In this document: positions 9,882 to 21,893 of the stretch, one piece after another
Layout of the letters: each line of letters opens with the position of its first letter
How positions within the stretch are numbered: position 1 is the first letter of the stretch
DNA from: Nitrosospira multiformis
GTDB lineage: Bacteria > Pseudomonadota > Gammaproteobacteria > Burkholderiales > Nitrosomonadaceae
DNA: 64,000 bases
Assembly: GCF_900111585.1 (NCBI RefSeq)
Contig: NZ_FOHI01000002.1
Span: forward strand, 124,001 to 188,000
Reading direction: 5' to 3'
Translations under genes and position numbers: made by a program
The notes under the pieces: generated by a model
What the model was told of the DNA's origin: nothing
What the model saw: the letters and a program-made list of their open reading frames with translations, nothing else
Database searches by the model: none

Positions 9882-10418
9882 ATGGCCGAAACTCGCACGA
9901 TTGCCCGGCCTTATGCGGAGGCTGTCTTCAAACTTGCAAAAAACCAAAACGATCTCGCCCGTTGGGCAGACACACTGCAGTTGGCGGCCACTGTCGCGGC
10001 TGACGAAAATATCCGTTCATTGATCGGCCACCCCAAGATATCTTCCCGAAAACTGGGCGAGCTTTTTTTGGGTGTTTGCGGGAACAGACTCAATGAAGAA
10101 GGTCGCAATTTCATCTTACTGCTGGCGGAAAACGGCAGGCTTGAAATTTTGCCGGAGGTGAATGAGTTGTATGAGCAACTCAAGACCCGTTATGAAGGCG
10201 TGCTGGATGCCAAAGTTATTTCTGCTTTTGCCATGAGTGATGCTCAATTGAAGGAACTGGTGACTGATCTCGAGGCCAAATTCAAGCGCAAGATAGAGGC
10301 AAAAGTGAGTGTCGACGCGGATTTGATAGGCGGCGTGATAGTCGAAATAGGCGATGAGGTGCTTGACGCCTCCGTGCGAGGAAAACTGGAAGCCATGGCT
10401 GTTGCACTTAAAAGCTAG
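9882..10418 (+). CDS. atpH: F1 ATP synthase subunit delta
   Basis: Delta (OSCP) caps the alpha3beta3 head and holds the b dimer. The 178-residue length is standard. The start TIARPYAEAVFKLA is the family N-terminal motif, and DADLIGGVIVEIGDEVLDASVRGKLEAM near the C-terminus is the family signature. It begins 3 bases after atpF and is followed 15 bases later by atpA. Confidence 0.96.
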   Translation: MAETRTIARPYAEAVFKLAKNQNDLARWADTLQLAATVAADENIRSLIGHPKISSRKLGELFLGVCGNRLNEEGRNFILLLAENGRLEILPEVNELYEQLKTRYEGVLDAKVISAFAMSDAQLKELVTDLEAKFKRKIEAKVSVDADLIGGVIVEIGDEVLDASVRGKLEAMAVALKS

Positions 10419-10433
10419 GAGTTAACTGAAAAA

Positions 10434-11975
10434 ATGCATTTAAATCCATCCGAGATCAGTGAACTGATCAAAAGCAGAATTGAAGGGCTTGAAGCAACCG
10501 CCGAAGTCCGGACGCAAGGCACGGTGGTTTCCGTGACCGACGGCATCGTGCGCATCCATGGACTGTCTGATGTGATGCAGGGCGAAATGCTTGAGTTCCC
10601 TGGTAATACCTTCGGTCTTGCGCTCAATCTGGAGCGCGACTCAGTGGGCGCGGTTGTTCTGGGTGAGTATGAGCACATTACCGAGGGCGACACCGTCAAG
10701 TGCACGGGTCGCATTCTTGAAGTTCCGGTAGGAGAGGAATTGATCGGCCGTGTGGTCAACGCGCTGGGTCAGCCGATCGATGGCAAGGGGCCGATAACTA
10801 CCAAGCACTCCGAGCCGATAGAAAAGATTGCACCAGGCGTGGTGTGGCGTCAATCGGTGAATCAGCCGGTACAAACCGGACTGAAAGCGATCGACGCAAT
10901 GGTTCCCATCGGGCGCGGACAGCGTGAACTGATCATTGGAGATCGTCAAACGGGAAAAACGGCAGTGGCCGTGGATGCAATCATCAATCAGAAGGGTGAG
11001 AACATGATTTGCATCTACGTTGCGATTGGTCAGAAAGCGTCGTCGATCAGTAACGTAGTGCGGAAGCTGGAAGAGCATGGGGCGATGGAATATACCATCG
11101 TCGTGGCTGCCACCGCTTCGGAGTCTGCTGCGATGCAGTTTATCGCCCCTTATTCCGGTTGCACGATGGGCGAGTATTTCCGCGATACCGGCAGGGACGC
11201 GCTAATTGTTTATGACGATTTGACCAAGCAAGCATGGGCTTATCGCCAGATTTCCCTGTTATTGCGCCGCCCTCCTGGTCGGGAGGCTTATCCTGGAGAT
11301 GTGTTTTATTTGCACTCGCGGCTGCTGGAACGCGCCGCCCGCGTCAGCGCGGCCTATGTGGAAAAAGAGACGAATGGCGCAGTCAAAGGCAAGACAGGTT
11401 CGCTGACAGCCCTGCCTGTGATCGAAACCCAGGCGGGTGACGTGACTGCATTCGTTCCCACCAACGTTATCTCCATTACTGACGGCCAGATTTTTCTGGA
11501 GTCCGATCTGTTCAATGCAGGTATCCGGCCAGCTATCAACGCCGGAATCTCTGTCTCTCGCGTAGGAGGCGCCGCGCAGACCAAGGTAATCAAGAAGCTG
11601 GGTGGCGGCGTGCGTCTCGCATTGGCGCAATATCGGGAACTCGCCGCATTTGCCCAGTTCGCTTCCGATCTGGATGAAGCGACGCGTAAGCAGCTGGAGC
11701 GTGGCAAGATGGTGACGGAACTGATGAAGCAGCCTCAGTACTCAACCCTGAGCGTGTCCGAAATGGCGCTTACCCTGTTTGCTGTCAACAAAGGGTACCT
11801 GGATGATGTAGAGGTGAGCCGCGCATTGGCCTTTGAGTCTGCGGTGAGAGGCTTCGTCCGTAGCAAGTATGGGGCCATTCTGGACAAGATAGAGACCACC
11901 AAGGATCTGGATGCGGAAACCGAGAAGGAACTCGAGGCGGCAATCCAGGATTTCAAGAAGAACGGAACATACTGA
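10434..11975 (+). CDS. atpA: F1 ATP synthase subunit alpha
   Basis: Alpha is the non-catalytic nucleotide-binding subunit of the F1 head. The 513-residue protein has the Walker A loop GDRQTGKTA near residue 170. [11 protein letters not shown] marks Walker B near residue 265, and the [13 protein letters not shown] signature near residue 365 includes the arginine finger (SR). The N-terminal beta-barrel starts [14 protein letters not shown]. Length and motifs are normal, and atpG starts 3 bases after its stop. Confidence 0.98.
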   Translation: MHLNPSEISELIKSRIEGLEATAEVRTQGTVVSVTDGIVRIHGLSDVMQGEMLEFPGNTFGLALNLERDSVGAVVLGEYEHITEGDTVKCTGRILEVPVGEELIGRVVNALGQPIDGKGPITTKHSEPIEKIAPGVVWRQSVNQPVQTGLKAIDAMVPIGRGQRELIIGDRQTGKTAVAVDAIINQKGENMICIYVAIGQKASSISNVVRKLEEHGAMEYTIVVAATASESAAMQFIAPYSGCTMGEYFRDTGRDALIVYDDLTKQAWAYRQISLLLRRPPGREAYPGDVFYLHSRLLERAARVSAAYVEKETNGAVKGKTGSLTALPVIETQAGDVTAFVPTNVISITDGQIFLESDLFNAGIRPAINAGISVSRVGGAAQTKVIKKLGGGVRLALAQYRELAAFAQFASDLDEATRKQLERGKMVTELMKQPQYSTLSVSEMALTLFAVNKGYLDDVEVSRALAFESAVRGFVRSKYGAILDKIETTKDLDAETEKELEAAIQDFKKNGTY

Positions 11976-11978
11976 CCG

Positions 11979-12860
11979 ATGGCAGGCAGCAGGGAAATAC
12001 GCAACAAGATCAAAAGCGTGAAGAACACGCAGAAGATCACGCGCGCGATGGAAATGGTGGCTGCATCCAAGATGCGCCGGGCACAGGAACGCATGAAAAA
12101 AGCCCGGCCATACGGCGAGAAGATTCGCAACGTCGCAGCCCACATGAGCCGTGCTTACACTGAATACCGCCATCCGTTCCTGATAGAACGCGATACGGTA
12201 AAGCGCATCGGCATCATTGTGGTTACCTCTGATAAAGGTTTGTGCGGTGGACTTAACACAAACGTGTTGCGCATGGCGGTAAGCAAGATGAAAGCCTGGG
12301 AAGCGGAAGGCGAACAGATCGAGGTGTGCTGCATCGGCAACAAGGGATTGGGGTTCATGAACCGTATGGGCGCCAATGTCATCTCGCATGTCGTGAGCCT
12401 CGGGGATGCGCCGGATCTGGAGCGGTTGATCGGAGCAATAAAAATATTGCTGGATGGTTATAACCAGGATCGTTTCGACCGCGTATATCTTTTTTATACC
12501 CGCTTCATCAACACGATGAAACAGGAACCGGTGATGGAGCAATTGCTCCCGCTTTCCGATGAACGTCTCAGAGCCAGTGATGGACCGACTGGACAGCGCG
12601 GCGTGTGGGATTACATTTATGAACCCGAAGCCAAACCCGTCATCGATGACATCATGGTGCGATACGTCGAGGCGCTGATTTACCAGGCATTGACGGAAAA
12701 TATTGCGTCCGAGCAATCTGCGCGCATGGTGGCAATGAAGGCCGCTTCGGACAATGCCGGCAACGTCATCAACGAACTGACGCTGATTTACAATAAATCG
12801 CGGCAGGCTGCCATTACCAAGGAACTGTCCGAAATTGTCGGTGGGGCGGCAGCCGTTTGA
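11979..12860 (+). CDS. atpG: F1 ATP synthase subunit gamma
   Basis: Gamma is the rotating central shaft. The 293-residue protein begins with [20 protein letters not shown], the usual N-terminal helix, and continues [13 protein letters not shown]. The C-terminal helix contains [21 protein letters not shown], the family signature. [10 protein letters not shown] near residue 86 is also conserved. A 324-residue frame on the opposite strand is a shadow. Nothing unusual. Confidence 0.97.
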   Translation: MAGSREIRNKIKSVKNTQKITRAMEMVAASKMRRAQERMKKARPYGEKIRNVAAHMSRAYTEYRHPFLIERDTVKRIGIIVVTSDKGLCGGLNTNVLRMAVSKMKAWEAEGEQIEVCCIGNKGLGFMNRMGANVISHVVSLGDAPDLERLIGAIKILLDGYNQDRFDRVYLFYTRFINTMKQEPVMEQLLPLSDERLRASDGPTGQRGVWDYIYEPEAKPVIDDIMVRYVEALIYQALTENIASEQSARMVAMKAASDNAGNVINELTLIYNKSRQAAITKELSEIVGGAAAV

Positions 12861-12869
12861 ATAATTTGA

Positions 12870-14270
<1,401 letters not shown>

Positions 14271-14336
14271 TCGAGTTGATGAATCGGGTGGCCGGATAAA
14301 ACAGTCATCCCGATTCAATGATGAATGGGAACTAAA

Positions 14337-14756
14337 ATGGGCGTGTTTCACGTTGATATCGTCAGCGCGGAGGAATCTATTTACTCCGGTCCGGCTGAAT
14401 TTCTGGTTGCGCCCGCAGAAGGAGGTGAGGTGGGCATTTATCCCCAGCACACTCCCATGCTGACGCGCATCAAACCTGGATCAGTACGTATCAAGGCACC
14501 GCTGAAAGAAGAGGAATTGGTCTATGTTTCCGGCGGTATGCTTGAAATCCAGCCAGATGTCGTCACTATCCTTGCTGACACTGCGATACGCGGTGCCGAC
14601 CTCGATGAAGTAAAGGCCATCGAGGCCAAGAAGCAGGCGGAAGAAGCGGTGAGGGATCGAGCTTCCACTCTGGATTACGCGCGGGCACAGGCAGAATTGA
14701 GCGAAGCGATCGCGCAACTGGCCGCTATTCAGAAACTACGGAAACGCGGACACTGA
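14337..14756 (+). CDS. atpC: F1 ATP synthase subunit epsilon
   Basis: Epsilon links gamma to the c-ring and inhibits ATP hydrolysis. I choose ATG at 14337 (139 aa) because GGGA lies six bases upstream and the family starts at [10 protein letters not shown]. The ATG at 14325 would add four residues with no ribosome site. The N-terminal beta sandwich contains YPQHTPMLT and [16 protein letters not shown]. The C-terminal two-helix arm (residues 90-139) is rich in Ala/Glu. It is the last gene before the terminator. Confidence 0.95.
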   Translation: MGVFHVDIVSAEESIYSGPAEFLVAPAEGGEVGIYPQHTPMLTRIKPGSVRIKAPLKEEELVYVSGGMLEIQPDVVTILADTAIRGADLDEVKAIEAKKQAEEAVRDRASTLDYARAQAELSEAIAQLAAIQKLRKRGH

Positions 14757-14767
14757 TATTCGAACCA

Positions 14768-14806
14768 GAACTGAAAAAGGGCGGTATTTCCGCCCTTTTT
14801 CAGTTC
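14768..14806 (+). terminator. intrinsic terminator of the atp operon
   Basis: A perfect 17-base inverted repeat (arms 14768-14784 and 14790-14806) encloses a 5-base loop. The stem has a GGGCGG/CCGCCC core and a run of five T in the 3' arm, 11 bases after the atpC stop. The remaining sequence up to glmU (14807-15062) shows no clear gene. Confidence 0.9.
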
Positions 14807-15062
14807 TGCGCGAATCAATCCTGAAGTCAAACTCACAAATAGTCAGTAGCTTACGCTCAATTGAACCGTCTGTCCTCTTGGAGAGGCATCAGTATCTCTG
14901 TTTCGAAGAACAGCCGGTTTAGACACTTCATTTGGATTTGTGCCAGCTATATGATAAATTAATCCGGTTTCCATTCGTAAATCCGCTTCAACCTTAACTT
15001 CCTGCAGTTGATCTACCTTTGCGGATCGAATATTACACGTTCCCGCATGCCCTGATATCTTC

Positions 15063-16451
15063 ATGAATGTGTCCAAACTGAACATCGTCGTTCTTGCTGC
15101 CGGTCTCGGAAAACGCATGTACTCTGTGCTGCCAAAAGTGTTGCATCCCCTGGCAGGCAAGCCTCTCCTGATGCACGTGCTCGATACCGCCCGCGCATTA
15201 TCGCCCCACACAACTTGTGTCATTTATGGACATGGGGGTGAGACAGTCCCGCAAACGATAGCGGATGAAAGCCTTATCTGGGCGCAACAGGTCCCACAAC
15301 TCGGAACGGGTCACGCAGTGATGCAGGCGCTGCCTCATATCGAGAAAGAGGGCATTACACTTATTCTGTATGGCGACGTGCCTCTGACCAGCATCGAAAC
15401 ATTAAAAAAGCTGATCGCGACGGCGGGAAAGCAAACATTAGGTTTGCTGACGGTAGAACTTCCTGATCCAGCCGGCTACGGTAGAATCGTTCGGCATAGC
15501 GAAACGGGTGAAGTTGCCGCCATTATCGAGGAGAAAGACGCCAGCGAATCCCAACGCAGCATCGGTGAAATCAATACGGGCATCATGGCGGTTCCGAATC
15601 GCTATCTTCACAGCTGGTTATACAAGCTTGAAAACAACAACGCGCAAGGTGAGTATTATCTGACGGATATTGTCGCGATGGCGGTGAAGGATGGGGTAAA
15701 GGTAGAAACAGTCAATCCCGCTTATGTATGGGAAACCACCGGAGTCAACAGCAAGGTTCAGCTCGCCGGACTGGAACGCATCTATCAGACAGCGCAGGCC
15801 AATAAATTACTGGAGCAGGGTGTAGCGCTGGCTGATCCGTCGCGCATCGATATCCGCGGTAAACTTTCTTGCGGCAGAGACGTTATGATCGATATCAACT
15901 GCATATTTGAAGGGGACGTTCAACTGGATGATGGTGTAAAAGTGGGTGCTCACACCATACTGAAAGACGTTCGGGTAGCCGCGGATTCGGTAATCGCGCC
16001 ATTCAGCTTGATAGAGGCTGCAGAAATTGGTCGAAATTGCCGTATCGGTCCTTATGCCCGTATTCGTCCGGGCACGCGGCTGGAGGACGAAGTTCACATC
16101 GGGAATTTCGTTGAAGTCAAGAACAGCGCCCTTGCAGCTGGCAGCAAGGCAAATCACCTGAGTTACATCGGGGATGCCGTAGTGGGCAGGAGCGTCAACA
16201 TCGGCGCAGGGACGATTACCTGCAATTATGACGGCGCCAACAAATACCAGACCATCATCGAGGATGATGTCTTTGTCGGCTCCGATACCCAGTTGATAGC
16301 ACCCGTCAGAGTTGCCCGCGGTTCCACGATCGGTGCGGGTTCGACCATTACCAGGGATACGCCACCTGATATGTTGACGCTTTCGCGAGCGAAGCAGTTG
16401 AGTATCGATGGGTGGAAACGTCCGGTGAAAAAACCGAAGCCCAAAAATTGA
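15063..16451 (+). CDS. glmU: bifunctional GlcN-1-P acetyltransferase / GlcNAc-1-P uridylyltransferase
   Basis: GlmU makes UDP-GlcNAc, the precursor of peptidoglycan, LPS and many exopolysaccharides. The N-terminal uridylyltransferase domain (about 1-230) has LAAGLGKRMYS and PKVLHPLAGKPLL. It also has YGDVPL (metal Asp) and GEINTGIMA. The C-terminal half (about 250-450) is a left-handed beta-helix of hexapeptide repeats with the acetyltransferase segment HLSYIGDAVVG...GAGTITCNYDG (the catalytic His is the first residue). At 462 residues the length is normal. The ATG at 15063 lacks a clear ribosome site. It precedes glmS, the enzyme that makes its substrate pathway's first sugar. Confidence 0.97.
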   Translation: MNVSKLNIVVLAAGLGKRMYSVLPKVLHPLAGKPLLMHVLDTARALSPHTTCVIYGHGGETVPQTIADESLIWAQQVPQLGTGHAVMQALPHIEKEGITLILYGDVPLTSIETLKKLIATAGKQTLGLLTVELPDPAGYGRIVRHSETGEVAAIIEEKDASESQRSIGEINTGIMAVPNRYLHSWLYKLENNNAQGEYYLTDIVAMAVKDGVKVETVNPAYVWETTGVNSKVQLAGLERIYQTAQANKLLEQGVALADPSRIDIRGKLSCGRDVMIDINCIFEGDVQLDDGVKVGAHTILKDVRVAADSVIAPFSLIEAAEIGRNCRIGPYARIRPGTRLEDEVHIGNFVEVKNSALAAGSKANHLSYIGDAVVGRSVNIGAGTITCNYDGANKYQTIIEDDVFVGSDTQLIAPVRVARGSTIGAGSTITRDTPPDMLTLSRAKQLSIDGWKRPVKKPKPKN

Positions 16452-16522
16452 GCATAGCCTTCCATCTTTTTCCATCCTTGAATCGCGCCAATTGCTGGTA
16501 CCTGTAAGAAAGGAGTCTTTTG

Positions 16523-18370
16523 ATGTGTGGAATCGTCGGTGCAGTCGCAAAAACCAATATCGTCCCCACTCTGATTGAAGGCCTGCGTCGACTGGAATAC
16601 CGCGGATATGATTCAGCCGGCATTGCCCTGAACAATGGTCGTCTGCACCGGTTACGCACCACCGGGCGAGTCGCCGAGCTCAGCAAGCTTGCGGATGAGC
16701 AGCACTTCAGCGGGGACGTGGGTATTGCCCATACCCGCTGGGCTACGCACGGTGCTCCATCCGAGCGCAACGCACATCCTCATTTTTCCGGAGAGACACC
16801 CAAGGTGGCGGTGGTGCATAACGGCATCATCGAAAATCATGAGGTGCTGCGTCAGCGTTTGCAGAAGGCAGGGTTCGAGTTCAGTTCCGATACCGATACG
16901 GAAGTCATCGCTCATCTTATTTCGTCTCATCTCAGGGAAAACCCGGATTTATTCGAAGCGGTATGCCGCTCAGTGGGCGAATTGCGGGGCGCCTATGCAA
17001 TTGCAGTAATGGAGGAAGCAAGGCCGGAGCGCCTCATCGTTTGTCGCAATGGAGCGCCACTGCTGCTTGGCTTGGGTGAAAATGGGATCTACGCTGCCTC
17101 GGATGCTTCCGCCTTGCTGCAGGTTACCCGGCGCATGATCTACCTGGAAGAGGGCGATGTCGCCGAATTGCGCCAGGATGGCTACCGCATCGTCAATTGC
17201 CGTTACGATGGCGCACGCGCAGAGGTCGCACGCGCGGTACAGGAAAGTGAGCTGACAAACGAGGCGGTGGAGATGGGCCCGTATGCCCACTTCATGCAGA
17301 AGGAAATATTCGAGCAACCCGGTGTCGTGGCGAACACCCTGGAAATGGTGCTCAATGCACAATCCATCTCTCCGCGCCTGTTTGGCACCGAGGCGGAGAA
17401 CATCTTTAAAAATACCAGAAGTATCCTCATCCTGGCGTGTGGCACCAGCTATCACGCTGGCGTCGTCGCCCGCTACTGGCTTGAAACCGTGGCGGGAATT
17501 CCCTGCAATGTCGAAATCGCGAGCGAATATCGCTACCGTAATCCGGCGGTTGGAGCCGACACCCTGATCGTGGGCATCTCTCAATCCGGAGAAACAGCGG
17601 ATACCCTGGCCGCCCTGGGTTATGCAAGATCACTCGGGCATCGTCACAGTCTGGCGATCTGCAATGTGGCCGAAAGCGCGCTCGTGCGCCAGACTGACTT
17701 ACGTTTTCTCACTCGGGCAGGCCCGGAAATCGGTGTGGCCTCGACCAAGGCGTTCACCACACAGCTTGCTGCGCTGATGTTGCTCACCATGACGCTGGCG
17801 AAATTGAACGGCAAACTGTCGGGTGAGAGTGAGCGGCAGATGATTACTGCGCTGCGCCACCTGCCCGTCGCGCTTCAGCACAGTCTCCAAGTGGAACCGC
17901 AGGTGAAAGCTTGGGCGGAAAGGTTTGCCGAGAAACGCCACGCCCTGTTTCTTGGCCGAGGCATGCATTATCCCATTGCGCTGGAAGGTGCGCTCAAGCT
18001 CAAGGAAATCTCCTATATCCATGCTGAAGCTTATGCTGCCGGAGAATTGAAGCACGGTCCGCTTGCGCTGGTGGATAAGGATATGCCCGTCGTCGCCATA
18101 GCCCCCAATGACGCCCTGCTGGAAAAACTCAAGTCAAACCTGCAGGAAGTACGCGCCCGTGGGGGGGAGCTCTACGTTTTCGCCGATGCTGATTCCCACA
18201 TTCAGGAAAGCGAAGGCGTGCACATCATTCGTCTGGCGGAACACGCGGGACTGCTCAGCCCCATCCTCCACACCATCCCCCTGCAGCTTCTCGCCTACCA
18301 CGTCGCACTGCAAAAAGGTACGGATGTGGATAAGCCGAGAAACCTGGCGAAATCGGTGACGGTGGAGTAA
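16523..18370 (+). CDS. glmS: glucosamine-fructose-6-phosphate aminotransferase (isomerizing)
   Basis: GlmS converts fructose-6-P and glutamine to glucosamine-6-P and glutamate. I place the start at ATG 16523 (615 aa). Removal of Met then exposes the catalytic Cys of CGIVGAV, and AAAGGAG lies about 9 bases upstream; the in-frame TTG at 16520 would bury that Cys. The glutaminase domain (1-230) has [13 protein letters not shown] and [13 protein letters not shown]. Two SIS sugar-isomerase domains follow (about 290-430 and 460-600) with [23 protein letters not shown] and the C-terminal [12 protein letters not shown]. No glmS ribozyme is expected in this group, and none is seen. Confidence 0.97.
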   Translation: MCGIVGAVAKTNIVPTLIEGLRRLEYRGYDSAGIALNNGRLHRLRTTGRVAELSKLADEQHFSGDVGIAHTRWATHGAPSERNAHPHFSGETPKVAVVHNGIIENHEVLRQRLQKAGFEFSSDTDTEVIAHLISSHLRENPDLFEAVCRSVGELRGAYAIAVMEEARPERLIVCRNGAPLLLGLGENGIYAASDASALLQVTRRMIYLEEGDVAELRQDGYRIVNCRYDGARAEVARAVQESELTNEAVEMGPYAHFMQKEIFEQPGVVANTLEMVLNAQSISPRLFGTEAENIFKNTRSILILACGTSYHAGVVARYWLETVAGIPCNVEIASEYRYRNPAVGADTLIVGISQSGETADTLAALGYARSLGHRHSLAICNVAESALVRQTDLRFLTRAGPEIGVASTKAFTTQLAALMLLTMTLAKLNGKLSGESERQMITALRHLPVALQHSLQVEPQVKAWAERFAEKRHALFLGRGMHYPIALEGALKLKEISYIHAEAYAAGELKHGPLALVDKDMPVVAIAPNDALLEKLKSNLQEVRARGGELYVFADADSHIQESEGVHIIRLAEHAGLLSPILHTIPLQLLAYHVALQKGTDVDKPRNLAKSVTVE

Positions 18371-18454
18371 GAAGTATCTATTGAACTGCGTGTGGGCTAA
18401 AGCCGGTTTTCAGCCATATAGTTGCCATCCCCGGCGGCAGTGCATGGCGAACGC

Positions 18455-19411
18455 TCAGGTTGTCTCACGTGTTTGTTCCAGGAGGGTATAGAGATAGTGT
18501 ACAGCCTCATCCCCGGTGTGGCTGTACCGAACCTTCGCGTCATAATACAGGGCTATAACAGCGGACACGCTGTCCTGATAGATTTCGAACCCATCCACAT
18601 CTGCCTCGCGAAAGAAAAATCTTCCATCCATCGCGATGACATCTTCGGCCACCGCGCCGCGCTCTCCCGGATTATCTTTTTCAAATTCCTGCACGAGTTC
18701 GTTGTGCATTACAAAGTCATCCGAAACAGTGAAACAACTGTTTTCCTCGATTCCATGGATCAGGCACGACAGCAGCAGGACAAGCCTTCTTCTGTCAAGT
18801 CCGGATACTTGCTCCCGGGCTTGCTGGCGAACATAATCATCCGGGTACATCAAACGGTCCACGACCGCGTCGATCATGGCATCTTCCATGGCAAAAAAAG
18901 ACCACGCATAGCGTGGTACAACAGTAACAATGGTGGTATCTGCCTTCAGCGCCTCGATAATGGATTCAATTTTTTCCTGCTGTTTTTCATCGTCAGTACA
19001 AAGCAGCAGGAAATACCTTTCCAGCAGTGCGTCGTAATCTTTCTGCAATTCGCGAATCTGAGCGCCTATTTTTGTTGCCTGATTATCACCTGCTGCCAAT
19101 TCATCGCTGGAGATCAGGCGCATCCCGATAAACCGGTCCGTACCTCCTGAAAGAAATTCGCTCGAATATCTCATCGCTATGTCCGTTGCGCTCTCACCTG
19201 CGCGCCAGAGGTACCAGGTCAGAGGAATATACTTATCGAAGGAGGCGAAGATACGTTCGGCTTTGGCATGAAACCTGCCATATAGATCCTGACAATTTAC
19301 GTGACAGAAGCCCTGAGTATCCGCAGGCTGCGCCCGTGCATGACTGACTAGTTCTGCAAGAATTGTTGCCGGCGTAACCTGATCCCTGATCTGCATTTTG
19401 TCCGCCCTCAT
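18455..19411 (-). CDS. uncharacterised protein
   Basis: A 318-residue soluble protein that I do not recognise. ATG at 19411 is chosen; ATG at 19396 has a closer GAGGGCGG upstream and would give 313 residues, and the longer frame uses TTG. No signal peptide or membrane segment is seen. The sequence is acidic and mostly helical in character, with a charged stretch near residues 115-165. Several cysteines are scattered (FCHVNCQDLY near residue 34, FLLLCTDD near residue 140). The reading frame is long and clean with normal base use. It stands alone between glmS (convergent) and rlpA, about 180 bases away on the same strand, so it may be the tail of the mre-rlpA transcript. No function is assigned. 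Confidence 0.7.
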   Translation of the reverse strand: MRADKMQIRDQVTPATILAELVSHARAQPADTQGFCHVNCQDLYGRFHAKAERIFASFDKYIPLTWYLWRAGESATDIAMRYSSEFLSGGTDRFIGMRLISSDELAAGDNQATKIGAQIRELQKDYDALLERYFLLLCTDDEKQQEKIESIIEALKADTTIVTVVPRYAWSFFAMEDAMIDAVVDRLMYPDDYVRQQAREQVSGLDRRRLVLLLSCLIHGIEENSCFTVSDDFVMHNELVQEFEKDNPGERGAVAEDVIAMDGRFFFREADVDGFEIYQDSVSAVIALYYDAKVRYSHTGDEAVHYLYTLLEQTRETT

Positions 19412-19590
19412 AACCGTGAATAGGAATTGCCCGAGCAAAACACCCGCTTACATATCATTCTGCCCCCCTGAAGCGGAAAATTAAAGCGGAAAGTTCAAAT
19501 CGGGAACCCTTCTGCCGCTGCTGGACTGCCAGCAACCGCCGGACAGGGAGCAGGTTTTGTGTCGCTTCGCAATGAAGAGGGCGTGCGGCC

Positions 19591-20796
19591 CTAGCGTGTC
19601 AGCAGCACCGGCCTGATTGACAGCGCCTCGGCGATTTTGTCCGCAGCCTTTCTGGCCAGGGCGCGGTCAGGATAAGGACCTGCATGGACCTTGAACAGAC
19701 CATCCTTTGCAATGATATCCAGGCTGGTCATCAGCGATGGTAATTCATTTCGCATGCGGACGACAAAATTATCTGCATTGTCATACGCATTGAAGGCCCC
19801 CAACTGCAGGTAGATCCCCGCAGGAACGGCAGCAGGTGTTTCGGGAGATGGAGCAGGGGCGCCATCGCCGGTAGGGCTGGCGCCGGGCATATCGGCTACT
19901 GCCGGGGCAAAGGCAGTCTGGAACAGACCCGGCTGCGCTTCAGTGGAGTCCGGCTCGGTAGTGGTAGTGACCGCCACCGATTGGTCGGCTATGGCTCCTG
20001 CCTGCCCATTTGGGGTAGCGGGAGAGCCGGAGAGAGACCTGGAGGTGCCGGATGTTGAACCTGGACGCTGGGCAGGGGCAGCCGCGGCAAGCCGCGTGAA
20101 ACTACCCGTTCCGGGCACAATGGATTCCACTTCGACCAGGCTGCTGCCCCCACCCAGTACATCCAGTTTATATGCGGCCGTATAGGAAAGATCAATAAGG
20201 CGACTGGAAAGGAAAGGCCCTCTGTCATTGACACGGACCACCACGGATTTCCCGCTCGCCACGCTTGTCACGCGTACGTAGCTCGGAATAGGGAGGGTGG
20301 GATGTGCGGCCGTCATGGCATACATATCGTAAATCTCCCCCGATGCGGTCTTCTGCCCGTGATAGCGGCGCCCATACCAGGATGCCATTCCCCGCGTTTT
20401 ATAGCGGTCGTGACGCGTCATCGGTTTATACCGTTTTCCGAGGGCTGAATAAGGCCGCATGGTGGAGGCGCGCAAGGGTTCTTCCCGGGGAACGGCATCA
20501 GGGATCAGATGGAGATCGGCAGGTGGATTGTCGCCGGGACCATCATCCAGGTAATAACCGCCTCCTTTTTTCTTGCCTCCTAACAGAGTGGAGACCGATG
20601 AAGGCTTCGCATTCTTCTCCTCGCTTTTCTCCAGCTTGAAAAAGGTGCCGCACCCGCTAAGGAAAACGGGGATGGTCAGGGCAACCATCCAGGCGGCGCA
20701 TCGCCCGGCAATCGACTGGGCTGTTGACTGCGTCGTTGGTTGCGCAGTTGACTGCAAGAGGGGTAGGCAGGCAGGATGTGTATCCATAAGTATCAC
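19591..20796 (-). CDS. rlpA: septal ring lytic transglycosylase RlpA (lipoprotein)
   Basis: RlpA is an outer-membrane lipoprotein that cleaves denuded peptidoglycan strands. The N-terminus has a signal peptide with the lipobox LSGC near residue 49. It is preceded by an odd repetitive Gln/Ser/Thr stretch (QSTAQ, TTQSTAQ). The double-psi beta-barrel (about 130-225) has MASWYGRRYHG with the catalytic acid region GEIYDMYAMTAAH and RVNDRGPF. A Pro/Ala-rich linker leads to a SPOR domain (about 325-400). Translation probably starts at GTG 20796, which overlaps the rodA stop as GTGA, or at ATG 20787. It is the last gene of the rod-shape operon. Confidence 0.93.
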   Translation of the reverse strand: MILMDTHPACLPLLQSTAQPTTQSTAQSIAGRCAAWMVALTIPVFLSGCGTFFKLEKSEEKNAKPSSVSTLLGGKKKGGGYYLDDGPGDNPPADLHLIPDAVPREEPLRASTMRPYSALGKRYKPMTRHDRYKTRGMASWYGRRYHGQKTASGEIYDMYAMTAAHPTLPIPSYVRVTSVASGKSVVVRVNDRGPFLSSRLIDLSYTAAYKLDVLGGGSSLVEVESIVPGTGSFTRLAAAAPAQRPGSTSGTSRSLSGSPATPNGQAGAIADQSVAVTTTTEPDSTEAQPGLFQTAFAPAVADMPGASPTGDGAPAPSPETPAAVPAGIYLQLGAFNAYDNADNFVVRMRNELPSLMTSLDIIAKDGLFKVHAGPYPDRALARKAADKIAEALSIRPVLLTR

Positions 20797-21893
20797 GTCT
20801 TAACAAGCTTCGGATGAGTCTGGATACTCATCAAAATACCAAATCCTAGCAACATTGTCACCATTGATGTGCCGCCATAGCTGATCAGGGGCAAAGGCAC
20901 CCCTACTACGGGCAGAATGCCGATGACCATCCCGATGTTGACGAAGATGTAGGTGAAGAAAGTCAGCGTGATGGAAGCCGCGATGAGGCGGGTAAACTGG
21001 GTGGAAGCGTTGGCGGCAATCACCATCCCGCGGGCGATGAGAGCCAGATACAACAGCAGCAGCAGCAAATTGCCGAGCAGACCGAATTCTTCGGAGAATA
21101 CCGCGAAGATGAAATCAGTGCTTCTCTCCGGGAGGAATGCAAGATGGGTCTGAGTGCCTTGCTGCCAGCCCTTGCCCAGCACGCCCCCGGAGCCGATGGC
21201 AATAGTGGATTGAATGGTATGGTAGCCTGCGCCAAGCGCGTCCTGCGTCGGGTCAAGAAGCGTCATGACACGCTTGCGCTGATAATCATGCATCATGGAC
21301 CAGAGCAGCGGAAGGCTTGCTCCCCCCGCAATCGCCACCGTCGCCATGATGCGCCAGGATAACCCGGAGAAAAACAGGACATAAAAACCGCTCGAGGCAA
21401 TGAGCAGCGCGGTTCCAAGATCAGGCTGGCGAAGGATCAACAGTACCGGAGCCAGCAGCAGCAGGGTGGCTACGCCGTAATCCCGCAGCCGCAAGGTTGT
21501 CTCGTGCTTGTCGAAGTACCAGGCCATCATCAGCGGCACGGCAATCTTCATCAGTTCGGAAGGCTGGATGCGGGTTACACCCAGGTTCAGCCAGCGCCTC
21601 GCGCCATTGTTGACCTCTCCGAACAGCGCGACGCAGAGCAGCAGGAAAAGGCCCGCCGCGTATAACGGTAAGGCGATCCGCATGATATGCTCCAACGGAA
21701 TGTTGGCGACCAGCCACATCACGCTGAGCGCGACCAGCATATTGATCGCCTGACTCGTGACGCGCGCGCTATTGGCATCCGTTGCGCTGAAAAGCGTGAT
21801 AAGTCCAGTTGCCATGAGCAGGAGAATTCCACAAAGCAGAAGACCATCGATGTAGCGCGTAAAGTAGTGCCCTGCGTGCGGGAGTCTAGCCAT
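20793..21893 (-). CDS. rodA: rod-shape peptidoglycan glycosyltransferase RodA
   Basis: RodA is the SEDS-family polymerase that extends glycan strands in the elongasome. I choose ATG at 21893 (366 aa), which has GGGAGG seven bases upstream and overlaps the mrdA stop by 8 bases. An ATG at 21926 would add 11 unlikely residues. About ten membrane segments are visible. WLNLGVTRIQPSELMKIA (near residue 105), LPERSTDFIFAVFSEEFG (near residue 260) and GVPLPLISYGGTSM near the C-terminus are SEDS signatures. It pairs with PBP2 (mrdA) immediately upstream. Confidence 0.96.
   Translation of the reverse strand: MARLPHAGHYFTRYIDGLLLCGILLLMATGLITLFSATDANSARVTSQAINMLVALSVMWLVANIPLEHIMRIALPLYAAGLFLLLCVALFGEVNNGARRWLNLGVTRIQPSELMKIAVPLMMAWYFDKHETTLRLRDYGVATLLLLAPVLLILRQPDLGTALLIASSGFYVLFFSGLSWRIMATVAIAGGASLPLLWSMMHDYQRKRVMTLLDPTQDALGAGYHTIQSTIAIGSGGVLGKGWQQGTQTHLAFLPERSTDFIFAVFSEEFGLLGNLLLLLLYLALIARGMVIAANASTQFTRLIAASITLTFFTYIFVNIGMVIGILPVVGVPLPLISYGGTSMVTMLLGFGILMSIQTHPKLVKT

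Noticed and set aside
11742-12716. 324-codon open frame on the minus strand
   Set aside because: Antisense to atpA/atpG, His-rich composition as expected of a shadow frame.
14843-15223. 126-codon minus-strand frame before and into glmU
   Set aside because: It overlaps the glmU start, lacks a ribosome site and has no family signal.
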